Shown piece after piece: positions 12,598 to 18,647 of a DNA stretch of 18,647 nt. Within the stretch, counting starts at the first letter, position 1, and every line of letters starts with the position of its first letter. The stretch comes from CAYWFP01 sp964457365. GTDB lineage: Bacteria; Planctomycetota; SZUA-567. The notes beneath the pieces were generated by a model that was not told the DNA's origin, did no database searches, and worked only from the letters and a program-made list of their open reading frames with translations. The stretch covers positions 1 through 18,647 of the forward strand of contig CAYWFP010000080.1 of NCBI GenBank assembly GCA_964457365.1, read 5' to 3'. Position numbers and translations under genes: made by a program.

Positions 12598-13701
12598 ATG
12601 GACCTTTGGGCTCTTTTGACGGTACTGGTCTTCGGCGCACTGGCGATCATCGCGCTGATTCTGGTCTTTCTGCTGCTCGTCTTCGGGCGACTTTGGATCC
12701 AGGCGTGGTCGAGCGGCGTGTCGGTGGGCCTCTTGAGCCTCTTCGCCATGATGCTGCGCAAGGTCAACGCCAGCACCATCGTCAACTCCATGGTCGTCGG
12801 CTACAAGGGCGGCCTGCAGCTCAGGCGAGACGACCTCGAATCGCACTATCTCGCGCGCGGCAACGTGCCGGTGCTGGTACGGGCGCTGGTCATGGGCAAC
12901 CAGGCCGGGCTCAAGATCGCTCCGGAGGCCCTGGGCGCGCACCTGCTGGCCGGCGGCGACGTCACCGCGGTCGTGCGCGCGCTCATCGCCGCGGGCAAAG
13001 CCCATATCAACCTCAATTTCGAGCAGGCCTGCGCCATCGATCTCGCCGGCCGCGATATCGTCGAGGCGGTGAACACCTCCGTCCACCCGCGCGTCATCGA
13101 TTGCCCCAAGCCGCAGCAGTCGCGCCTGACCCTCGATGCCATCGCCAAGGACGGCATCCAGCTCAAGGCCAAGGCCCGCGTCACCGTCCGCACCTGTATC
13201 GAACGTCTCGTCGTCGGCGCCACGGACGACACGATCATCGCCCGCGTCGGCGAGGGCATCGTCTCGGCTATCGGTTCTTCCAAGAGCTACACCGACGTGC
13301 TGGAGAATCCGGACCTGATCTCCAAGGCGGTGCTCTCCAAAGGACTAGACGCCGGCACGGCCTTCGAAATCCTCTCCATCGACATCGCTGACGTCGATGT
13401 CGGCGAGAACGTCGGCGCCAAGCTCGACATCGACCGTGCCAACGCGCGCAAGCAGGTCGCCCAGGCCGACGCGGAGAAGCGCGCGGCCGAGGCGCGCGCC
13501 ACGCAGGCGGAGCAGGAGGCGCGCATCTTCGAGATGCGGGCCAAGGTCGTCGAGGCCGAGGCGGAAATCCCGATGGCCATGGCCGAGGCGTTCCGGTCGG
13601 GCAATCTCGGGATCATGGACTACTACCGCATGCAGAACATCAAGGCCGACACATCGATGCGCGAGAACATCGGCGGTACGGCAGAGGAGGGCGGTCAGTA
13701 G
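12598..13701 (+). CDS. floA: Flotillin-like protein FloA (SPFH family)
   Basis: 367 residues, slightly longer than Bacillus FloA (~330). Membrane-microdomain scaffold that oligomerises on the inner membrane and affects membrane fluidity and envelope proteins. N-terminal membrane helix (~5-30). SPFH domain at ~50-250 with the FloA-type VNASTIVNSMVVGYKGGL and LTLDAIAKDGIQLKAKARVT. Ala/Glu-rich coiled coil (~280-330, ARKQVAQADAEKRAAEARAT) and the diagnostic end FRSGNLGIMDYYRMQNIKAD. GAGGAGA precedes the ATG at 12598. It lies 26 nt after nfeD and 43 nt before a small charged coiled-coil gene, the usual NfeD-FloA arrangement. All expected parts are intact. Confidence 0.96.
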   Translation: MDLWALLTVLVFGALAIIALILVFLLLVFGRLWIQAWSSGVSVGLLSLFAMMLRKVNASTIVNSMVVGYKGGLQLRRDDLESHYLARGNVPVLVRALVMGNQAGLKIAPEALGAHLLAGGDVTAVVRALIAAGKAHINLNFEQACAIDLAGRDIVEAVNTSVHPRVIDCPKPQQSRLTLDAIAKDGIQLKAKARVTVRTCIERLVVGATDDTIIARVGEGIVSAIGSSKSYTDVLENPDLISKAVLSKGLDAGTAFEILSIDIADVDVGENVGAKLDIDRANARKQVAQADAEKRAAEARATQAEQEARIFEMRAKVVEAEAEIPMAMAEAFRSGNLGIMDYYRMQNIKADTSMRENIGGTAEEGGQ

Positions 13702-13744
13702 GCGCCGGCCCCCTTTCTGACATCCGTTTATACGAAAGGCCAAC

Positions 13745-14296
13745 ATGCCCGATCAATCGCAGGACCTGCAGGCGTGGCTCGACGCGCTCAAGAAGCGCGC
13801 AGCCGACCAGGGGCGCGGTCAACGCGCGCCACAGCCGGCGCGGCCCGCCCCGCCGCCGCAGGAGGTCTATGCCCAGAACGAGGAGGTGGACGAGTTCGAC
13901 GATCTGGAGGTGATCGAAGAAGGCCCCGCCCGCTGGGTCGATGAGTACGAAACGCGCCGCCAGGCGCAGCAGGCTAACTTGCGCGCCAAAGCCGAGGCGG
14001 AGAAGCGTAAACAGGTCGAAGCCGCGCGCCGGCGCGAGGAAGCGGACAAACAGCAGGCAATGGAACGCCGCCGCCACAAGCAGCAACAGAAAGAGAAAAG
14101 GCGCCAGGCCAGGCAGCCGGAGGTCAAGGCCAAGCCGCCCAAACCTGTGCCGCCGGCCCGGTCGAACCTCGGGCTGACCGGTGACGTCGTCCACGACGTG
14201 CGCTGCAATCCCCGCTCGCTGCGTGAAGCCATCGTGCTGGTGGAACTTCTCGGTCCGCCGGTGGCGTTTCGCGATCCGCAGGATCGGATGATGTAG
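13745..14296 (+). CDS. Charged coiled-coil protein of unknown function, downstream of floA
   Basis: 183 residues; GAAAGG lies 5 nt before the ATG at 13745. The first ~60 residues are Pro/Ala/Gln-rich with an acidic patch (NEEVDEFDDLEVIEEG). Residues ~75-125 are an uninterrupted charged helix rich in Arg, Lys, Gln and Glu (RRQAQQANLRAKAEAEKRKQ). The C-terminal ~25 residues are hydrophobic and ordered (SLREAIVLVELLGPPVAFRD), the sort of segment that would bind a partner. There is no signal peptide, and the gene stops 3 nt before rluD. Placement directly after floA makes a role at FloA membrane microdomains likely, but this is inference. High Arg/Lys/Gln content makes sequence searches prone to low-complexity hits. 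Confidence 0.75.
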   Translation: MPDQSQDLQAWLDALKKRAADQGRGQRAPQPARPAPPPQEVYAQNEEVDEFDDLEVIEEGPARWVDEYETRRQAQQANLRAKAEAEKRKQVEAARRREEADKQQAMERRRHKQQQKEKRRQARQPEVKAKPPKPVPPARSNLGLTGDVVHDVRCNPRSLREAIVLVELLGPPVAFRDPQDRMM

Positions 14297-14299
14297 GGT

Positions 14300-15289
14300 A
14301 TGCGGTACAACGCGAGCGTCGGCGAATCCCGCGAACTCGAGGTGCCGTTCGAGGCGGCCGGCAGCCGTCTCGACGTCTTTCTCGCCCAGGCACTCGCCGA
14401 GCCTTCCCGCAGTTTTATCAAACGCCTCGTCGACGCGGATCTTGTCGAGCTCGAAGACGCCAAGTCCAAGCCGAGCGCCAAGGTGCGGGCGGGGCAGCGC
14501 GTGCGCGTCTTCCTGCCGGAACTGCAGGAGCTTTCGGCCGAGCCCGAAGCGATCCCGCTGACCGTCCTCTTCGAAGACCGGCACCTTATTGTCATCGACA
14601 AGCCGCCCGGGATCGTGGTCCATCCGTCCCCGGGACACGAGTCGGGCACGCTGGTCAACGCCTTGCTGTACCATTGCCGCGATCTTTCCGGCATCGGCGG
14701 AGCCTTGCGGCCGGGGATCGTCCACCGACTGGACCGCGACACCAGCGGCTGCCTCGTCTGCGCCAAGTCCGACGCCGCGCACCGGGAACTCTCGGCGCAG
14801 TTCGCCGCGCGGACGCTCGGGAAGACGTACCTGGCGATCACCCATGGCGTGCCGCGTCCGCCCGAGGGCAAGGTGGAAGCCCGGATCGGCCGGCATCCGA
14901 AGCGTCGCCAGCGCCAAGCCTTGCTGGAGAAAGGCGGGCGGCACAGCCTGACGTTCTACCGGACGATGGAGGAGTTCGGCGATCGTTTCGCACTCGTCGA
15001 GTGCGATATCAAGACCGGCCGCACCCATCAGATCCGCGTGCACCTCAAATCCGTCCGCGCGCCGATTCTCTGCGATGCCGAGTACGGTCGGCAGAAGACG
15101 ATCGGTTCGGGCGAACTCCTGGGCAGGGCGGTGCAGGGATCGGACGCGCCGGTGCTGGCGCGGCAGGCGCTGCATGCGTGGCGGCTGGCGTTTACGCATC
15201 CGGCGAGCGAGGAGCGGATGCATTTCGAGGCGCCGCTGCCGGTGGATCTGTCGGCCGTGCTGGACGTGCTGCGCCGCGCTACTCGATAA
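14300..15289 (+). CDS. rluD: 23S rRNA pseudouridine synthase, RluD/RluA family
   Basis: 329 residues. Converts specific uridines to pseudouridine in large-subunit rRNA. An N-terminal S4 RNA-binding domain (~20-72, SRLDVFLAQ to VRAGQRVRV) precedes the catalytic domain. The catalytic domain has VIDKPPGIVVHPSPGH (~98-113), the catalytic motif HRLDRDTSG (142-150, Asp145), KTYLAITHG, and TGRTHQIRVHLK, all at expected spacing. S4 domain and sequence point to RluD rather than RluA/RluC, though RluC cannot be fully excluded. The start ATG at 14300 is 3 nt after the previous stop with a poor ribosome site, so translation is probably coupled. The 3' end overlaps the convergent L,D-transpeptidase gene by 11 bp. 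Confidence 0.93.
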   Translation: MRYNASVGESRELEVPFEAAGSRLDVFLAQALAEPSRSFIKRLVDADLVELEDAKSKPSAKVRAGQRVRVFLPELQELSAEPEAIPLTVLFEDRHLIVIDKPPGIVVHPSPGHESGTLVNALLYHCRDLSGIGGALRPGIVHRLDRDTSGCLVCAKSDAAHRELSAQFAARTLGKTYLAITHGVPRPPEGKVEARIGRHPKRRQRQALLEKGGRHSLTFYRTMEEFGDRFALVECDIKTGRTHQIRVHLKSVRAPILCDAEYGRQKTIGSGELLGRAVQGSDAPVLARQALHAWRLAFTHPASEERMHFEAPLPVDLSAVLDVLRRATR

Positions 15290-16727
15290 CCATGATTTCG
15301 GTTTCGCGTCCGCGGCGGATGCTGACGAAGCCGTACAACTCCTCGACATGCTTGTTCAGCAGGCGCACGCACCCGTTGGAGCCGCGGCCGGGGATGGACT
15401 CGGGCCTGGTGGTGCCGTGAACGCCCAGACCGGAAGCGGGCTGCCCGTCGAGGCCCTTGATCGCGATCCAGCGGGTCCCGATGATGTTTTTCGAATCGCC
15501 GTAGCGGTAGATGCGGCCGTCATCGGGATTGGTCCAATCGGGGTTCACCGCCATATCGGTGACGATAAAACGCCCGGTTGGGGTCTTCCCTTCCGGACCG
15601 ACGGCGCAGGCGTACTGCCGAATCATCACGCCGTCGAGATACCATGTCAGCGTCAAATCCTTTTTGTCGACGAGGATGAAACATCGGCCGGTGACGATCT
15701 TCAACTTCATCCCCACCTTGATGCGATGGGGATTGATCCGGTTGGTCTTTTCGATCGCGGTCCAGTTGTGCAGGTCGTATTGCCGGGCGATGACGCTGAC
15801 AACCTCGCCGGGGCGGACGGTGTGGAAGACCGCACGCGAGTACGGAGCGCGGCTGAAGACGAGGTATTCGTTGAGTGCGTTGACGTTGCGGGCGATGCGC
15901 AGGCGGGTGGCCTTGTCGAGAAATCGCTTGCCGGTTTTGGTCTTCGTGCCGTCCATACCGAATGCGGTGCTGTAGGCGTCGCGGATTCCTTCCCAGTGCT
16001 TCTTCTCCTTGGTATCGACGGCGTATTGGCGGAACCATGTGTCGGCGAGCGCGAGCGCGCAGTAGCGCCCGGAGACGGTCTCGGAATACTGCTCGTAGCC
16101 GGTGCGCCAGTGCTTCTGCGCCTCGGCTTCACGCTTGGTCTGGCGTTTGATCAATCCCATGCGGTACTGCGCCGCGGCCCGGATCGGGGGTGTTTGGGAA
16201 GAGGCCAGAAGCGGCTGCAGCGTACTCTCCGCCTTGGCGTACTCGCCCTTGTCCAAACGGCGATCCACTGCCAGCAGCACGCCGCGCGGTTCGGACAGGT
16301 CCGGGGCGGGTTGTTCCGCAACGGTTTCGGTCGTCTCGGCCGCCGGTTCCGATTCACGCGGCGGCGCGGTGGCGTCCGGCGGTTCTTCCGTGGCGGTGGT
16401 CGTCGGAGCGGCGGCCATTGTTTCGGCCGGTTCCGGGTCGGGCTCGGGGGCCTGTAACGACGCGGGCACCTCCGCTTCCGGGGGTGCCGCCTCGGCGCCG
16501 GGAAGGCGTTGTGAAGGATCCATCGCCTCGGGGATCGTCTCGGTCGTCGGCACCACGGCATTCGATGCAGGAACGATTTCACGCCAGTTCCGGCGCAGCC
16601 ACCAGCCGCCGAAGGCGCCGCCGACCATGATCATCAGCATCAGCAGCCAGACGATAATGCCCTTGCCGCCGCGGCGTTTCTGCGGCAGATCGTATGCCAT
16701 TTGCAGTTTCGAAGAGTTCGCAGCCAT
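15279..16727 (-). CDS. Membrane-anchored LysM / L,D-transpeptidase (YkuD domain)
   Basis: 482 residues. Cross-links peptidoglycan (3-3 links) or attaches proteins to it in the periplasm. Cytoplasmic N terminus, one membrane helix (~23-43), then a Pro/Ala/Glu/Thr-rich flexible region (~55-148). A helical, TPR-like stretch (~150-295) is followed by LysM (~302-346, FHTVRPGEVVSVIARQYDLH and KVGMKLKI). The YkuD catalytic domain (~350-482) ends with His437 (GVHGTT) and the nucleophile motif SNGCVRL, Cys453. Both catalytic residues are intact. AGAGGA precedes the ATG at 16727, which lies 16 nt after the stop of the carbohydrate-binding-like gene, so the two form an operon. The order anchor-spacer-TPR-LysM-YkuD is longer than the usual LysM-YkuD enzyme. 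The gene ends inside the last codons of rluD. Confidence 0.94.
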   Translation of the reverse strand: MAANSSKLQMAYDLPQKRRGGKGIIVWLLMLMIMVGGAFGGWWLRRNWREIVPASNAVVPTTETIPEAMDPSQRLPGAEAAPPEAEVPASLQAPEPDPEPAETMAAAPTTTATEEPPDATAPPRESEPAAETTETVAEQPAPDLSEPRGVLLAVDRRLDKGEYAKAESTLQPLLASSQTPPIRAAAQYRMGLIKRQTKREAEAQKHWRTGYEQYSETVSGRYCALALADTWFRQYAVDTKEKKHWEGIRDAYSTAFGMDGTKTKTGKRFLDKATRLRIARNVNALNEYLVFSRAPYSRAVFHTVRPGEVVSVIARQYDLHNWTAIEKTNRINPHRIKVGMKLKIVTGRCFILVDKKDLTLTWYLDGVMIRQYACAVGPEGKTPTGRFIVTDMAVNPDWTNPDDGRIYRYGDSKNIIGTRWIAIKGLDGQPASGLGVHGTTRPESIPGRGSNGCVRLLNKHVEELYGFVSIRRGRETEIMVIE

Positions 16728-16743
16728 GGTTCGATCCTCTTGA

Positions 16744-17397
16744 TTAGTCGGCTATTCCCGTCGGGACCGGCCACTCGCGCACCAGGTGGCGCAGAAGGAT
16801 CTGGTCGACGTAGACATCGTCCTCGCGATTGCAGATCGTCAGCGTCAGCGGCTCCCCGGCGTTCAGGTGAAGCGGCACCGCGCGCCCGGTCGCGTCGCGC
16901 AGGAGGTTCCACGACCAGCGCCCGTGAGTGCTGCCGGCCAACATCTGCGGTTCCACATCGTTGAACGAGATCGAGATCGAGTCGCCGCAAGCGTCGCTCC
17001 AGAACGCGCGGACATACAATTGATAACTCCCCGTCGTCTTCGGGGTAATGGTGTACCGGGCATATCCGGGGTGTTTCGCCTGCGGATGCCCCTTGGTATA
17101 TTGCGCCGTTTCCTTCTTTTCGTTCACTTTTTCCGGTCCGATAAAAACGCATTTTCCGGCGCTGGCGCCGTCCTTCTCCACAACATGGGCCGGTGCCTCG
17201 ATTTGGGCGGGCGACTCCGCTTCGAGAAGAATCCGGTACCGCGACAGATCGATCTCGGCTTCCGTGAATGCGGGAGCTTTCCGAGGGGGCTGGGTAGGTT
17301 CGCCTCTGCCTTCTTCCAGCATTTTCGCATATTGCAGCGAAGTGGCGGCAATAAGAACGAGTATGACGCCGATGCCGACGATGATCCAGGTGCGCAT
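16744..17397 (-). CDS. Membrane-anchored protein with carbohydrate-binding-module-like (CBM6/35-type) domain
   Basis: 217 residues. The start at 17397 follows GAGGAAAA; an in-frame TTG at 17412 would overlap this ribosome site and is rejected. One membrane helix (~4-20) then a proline-rich linker. Residues ~57-203 look like a beta-sandwich carbohydrate-binding module: it opens with LLEAESPAQI, has GKCVFIGPEK, AHP-type strand ARYTITPKTTGSYQLYVRAF, then GRWSWNLL, and closes with LTICNREDDVYVDQILL, the typical last strand carrying the ligand-loop aspartate. No catalytic motif. It is the first gene of a two-gene operon with an L,D-transpeptidase, so the likely ligand is a cell-wall or envelope glycan. 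The fold is recognised by pattern only; the ligand is unknown. Confidence 0.75.
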   Translation of the reverse strand: MRTWIIVGIGVILVLIAATSLQYAKMLEEGRGEPTQPPRKAPAFTEAEIDLSRYRILLEAESPAQIEAPAHVVEKDGASAGKCVFIGPEKVNEKKETAQYTKGHPQAKHPGYARYTITPKTTGSYQLYVRAFWSDACGDSISISFNDVEPQMLAGSTHGRWSWNLLRDATGRAVPLHLNAGEPLTLTICNREDDVYVDQILLRHLVREWPVPTGIAD

Positions 17398-17424
17398 AGG
17401 TTTTCCTCGCAATCATCAAGGGAG

Positions 17425-17447
17425 TTACTGTAGTATTACTGTATAAA
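17425..17447 (+). promoter_or_regulatory. Promoter/operator region with direct repeats before the DHH gene
   Basis: TTACTGTA occurs at 17425-17432 and 17436-17443, an 11-bp period (one helical turn), running into TATAAA (17442-17447), which would serve as a -10. There is no clear -35, so an activator bound at the repeats is possible. A start near 17454 would leave almost no leader for an ATG at 17461 and supports the GTG start at 17503. The region is also the upstream region of the divergent carbohydrate-binding-like gene. Confidence 0.4.
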
Positions 17448-17502
17448 TCGGCGGGGGCGGATGCAAGCACGAGCTCTCGCGGCCGGCGAAGAAGAGGCGA
17501 AC

Positions 17503-18597
17503 GTGAATTCCGATCATCCCCTCACCGACCAGTTTCTGCTGCAGGCGGTTCGGAAAGAACGATTGTTCCAATTTCGCGATATCGTCTCGTCCGGACACGG
17601 CCCGGTGCTCGTGGGCGTTCACGATTATCCCGATCCCGATTGCCTAGCGAGCGCGCTCGGGCTCAAGCGGCTGCTGGAGTCGTGGGAGATCCCCGCCGAT
17701 ATCGCCGACGGCCGCGGCATCGGTCGGGCCGAGAACAAGGCAATGGCCGGGCTCTTGCAGATCCAAACGCTGGTCTTCAACGATATCGATGTCATCGATT
17801 ACCGCGGCGCCATCCTCGCCGATACCCAGCCGAGCGTGGGCAACAACAGCCTGCCGCCGCAGATCCCGGTCCTGGCGGTTTTCGACCACCACGCCGTTTC
17901 GCAAGGCGAATGCGAGGACGTGCCTTTCGTGGATGTCCGCGCCGATCATGGCGCGACGAGTACGCTAGTCTTCGACTATCTCGAAGCGTCCGGCATGCCT
18001 ATCGACCCGCCGCTGGCGACGGCGCTCTACCTCGGCATCCGGACCGATACCGAGTCGCTCGAGCGTGACGCCCACACTGCCGACGTCGGCGCGGTGACGC
18101 GGTTGCTGCCGGTGGTGGACATGCAGTTGGTGCGCAAGATTACCCGCCCGCCGTTGAGTGACGATTACTTCCGCATGCTCGAAACCGCTCTCAAGGTGGC
18201 GGTCCGCTACGATCAGACCATCGTCGCCGAACTGGGCGAACTTCCCGAGCCGGACTATCTCTCCACCGTCTCGGAGCTGCTGCTGCGGGCCAAGAACAGC
18301 GATTACGCGCTCTCGGTGGGCACATTCGAGGAGCGGGTTCACCTCTCGCTGCGGGTCGAGCCGATGCGGCGCAATGCCGGTGAATTGATGCGACAGACGC
18401 TCTCGGGCGCCGGCAGCGGCGGCGGGCACGCCCTGGCCGCCGGCGGCATGGTCGCGCCGGAAGGGGACGACCTGGCGTCGGCATCCCGAAATGTTGTCGA
18501 GCGTTTCCTCGCCGTGATGAACCTCGGGGATGTGCTTCCGCGATTACTGTGCGCACGCGGAGGTTCGGCGCGTACCGATGAGAAGGAGAGACAATGA
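17503..18597 (+). CDS. DHH-family phosphoesterase
   Basis: 364 residues from GTG at 17503 (AGAGG, 5-nt spacing). The ATG at 17461 has only a G-rich upstream and seems too close to the likely transcription start. The DHH superfamily uses two metal ions to cleave phosphoesters; members degrade short RNAs, pAp or cyclic dinucleotides. Metal-site motifs are seen in order: HDYPDPDCLAS (40-50), ADTQPS (~106-111), FDHHAV (127-132) and RADHGATST (146-154). The C-terminal DHHA1 domain has GGGHALAAGG (306-315). The form GRGIGRAENKAM ... DTQPSVGNNSLP assigns it to the group of single-domain DHH proteins distinct from classical NrnA, whose substrate I cannot state. No signal peptide or membrane segment, so cytoplasmic. 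The end overlaps the next start as ATGA. Confidence 0.9.
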   Translation: MNSDHPLTDQFLLQAVRKERLFQFRDIVSSGHGPVLVGVHDYPDPDCLASALGLKRLLESWEIPADIADGRGIGRAENKAMAGLLQIQTLVFNDIDVIDYRGAILADTQPSVGNNSLPPQIPVLAVFDHHAVSQGECEDVPFVDVRADHGATSTLVFDYLEASGMPIDPPLATALYLGIRTDTESLERDAHTADVGAVTRLLPVVDMQLVRKITRPPLSDDYFRMLETALKVAVRYDQTIVAELGELPEPDYLSTVSELLLRAKNSDYALSVGTFEERVHLSLRVEPMRRNAGELMRQTLSGAGSGGGHALAAGGMVAPEGDDLASASRNVVERFLAVMNLGDVLPRLLCARGGSARTDEKERQ

Positions 18598-18647
18598 GTG
18601 CGCCAAGCAAGCTGGTGCGGGCAAGCTGGACAATCCAGCCCGTGTAA
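18594..18647 (+). CDS. 17-codon ORF coupled to the DHH gene, ending at the window edge
   Basis: ATG at 18594 overlaps the preceding stop (ATGA) and has AAGGAG 5 nt upstream, an excellent translation start. It reads MSAPSKLVRASWTIQPV and meets TAA at 18645-18647, exactly the last bases of the window. It may be a real very short peptide, the start of a longer gene cut by a base error or mutation, or an effect of the contig end. The sequence is too short to assign. Confidence 0.35.
   Translation: MSAPSKLVRASWTIQPV

Noticed and set aside
13640..15349. A 569-codon minus-strand frame opposite the coiled-coil gene and rluD
   Set aside because: RluD on the plus strand has all catalytic motifs; the antisense frame has none and spans two genes.
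17461..17502. ATG at 17461 as the DHH gene start
   Set aside because: The G-rich upstream lacks a good ribosome site and the likely -10 is only ~14 nt away; GTG at 17503 has a better site. The earlier start cannot be entirely excluded.

Overview
The window is 18.6 kb of high-GC chromosomal DNA from a Gram-negative bacterium. An incomplete Kdo transferase gene (waaA) implies lipid A and an outer membrane. Two lipoprotein-type secretion signals, a LysM/L,D-transpeptidase and the NfeD-FloA pair fit a cell with a complex envelope. The gene mix resembles uncultivated high-GC lineages near Planctomycetes/PVC or Hydrogenedentota/Sumerlaeota, but the taxon cannot be fixed from this sequence. Gene products are named by motif recognition only; no database search was run.

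Layout. (1) 1-1034: 3' part of waaA (+). (2) 1035-1542: about 500 bp with no convincing gene. (3) 1543-1631: tRNA-Ser(CGA) on the minus strand, with its own TTGACA-N16-TATGAT promoter. (4) 1688-4568 (-): a small protein followed by a large FliD-like (flagellar cap) protein carrying two calcium-loop-like insertions. They follow a consensus promoter and a strongly folded leader. (5) 4838-5005: a 150-bp element with 22-bp terminal inverted repeats and perfect 9-bp direct repeats, best read as a MITE (miniature inverted-repeat transposable element), lying in the divergent regulatory region. (6) 5202-7467 (+): a sigma-54 enhancer-binding protein without a receiver domain, a membrane-anchored protein with eleven exactly 21-residue leucine-rich repeats, and a 64-residue membrane protein that looks like a cut-off paralogue of it. 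(7) 7732-10151 (+): two lipoproteins, one a TolB-like beta-propeller. (8) 10210-10885: thioredoxin (-) divergent from a small zinc-ribbon protein (+). (9) 10985-15289 (+): a promoter followed by NfeD-type membrane protease, flotillin-like FloA, a charged coiled-coil protein and RluD. (10) 15279-17397 (-): LysM/L,D-transpeptidase with an upstream membrane-anchored carbohydrate-binding-like protein. (11) 17503-18597 (+): DHH phosphoesterase, then a coupled 17-codon ORF ending on the last base.

How the parts may work together. The sigma-54 activator faces the FliD-like operon across the MITE-bearing spacer. Receiver-less or orphan activators of this class (FleQ/FlrA type) control flagellar genes elsewhere, so regulation of the FliD-like operon is a reasonable but unproven inference. 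The NfeD-FloA set is a membrane-microdomain module. The L,D-transpeptidase and its partner are probably concerned with peptidoglycan or another wall glycan.

The best candidates for something undescribed are the MITE, the FliD-like protein with EF-hand-like insertions together with its small partner, the folded leader in front of them, and the perfectly periodic leucine-rich-repeat protein with its truncated neighbour.
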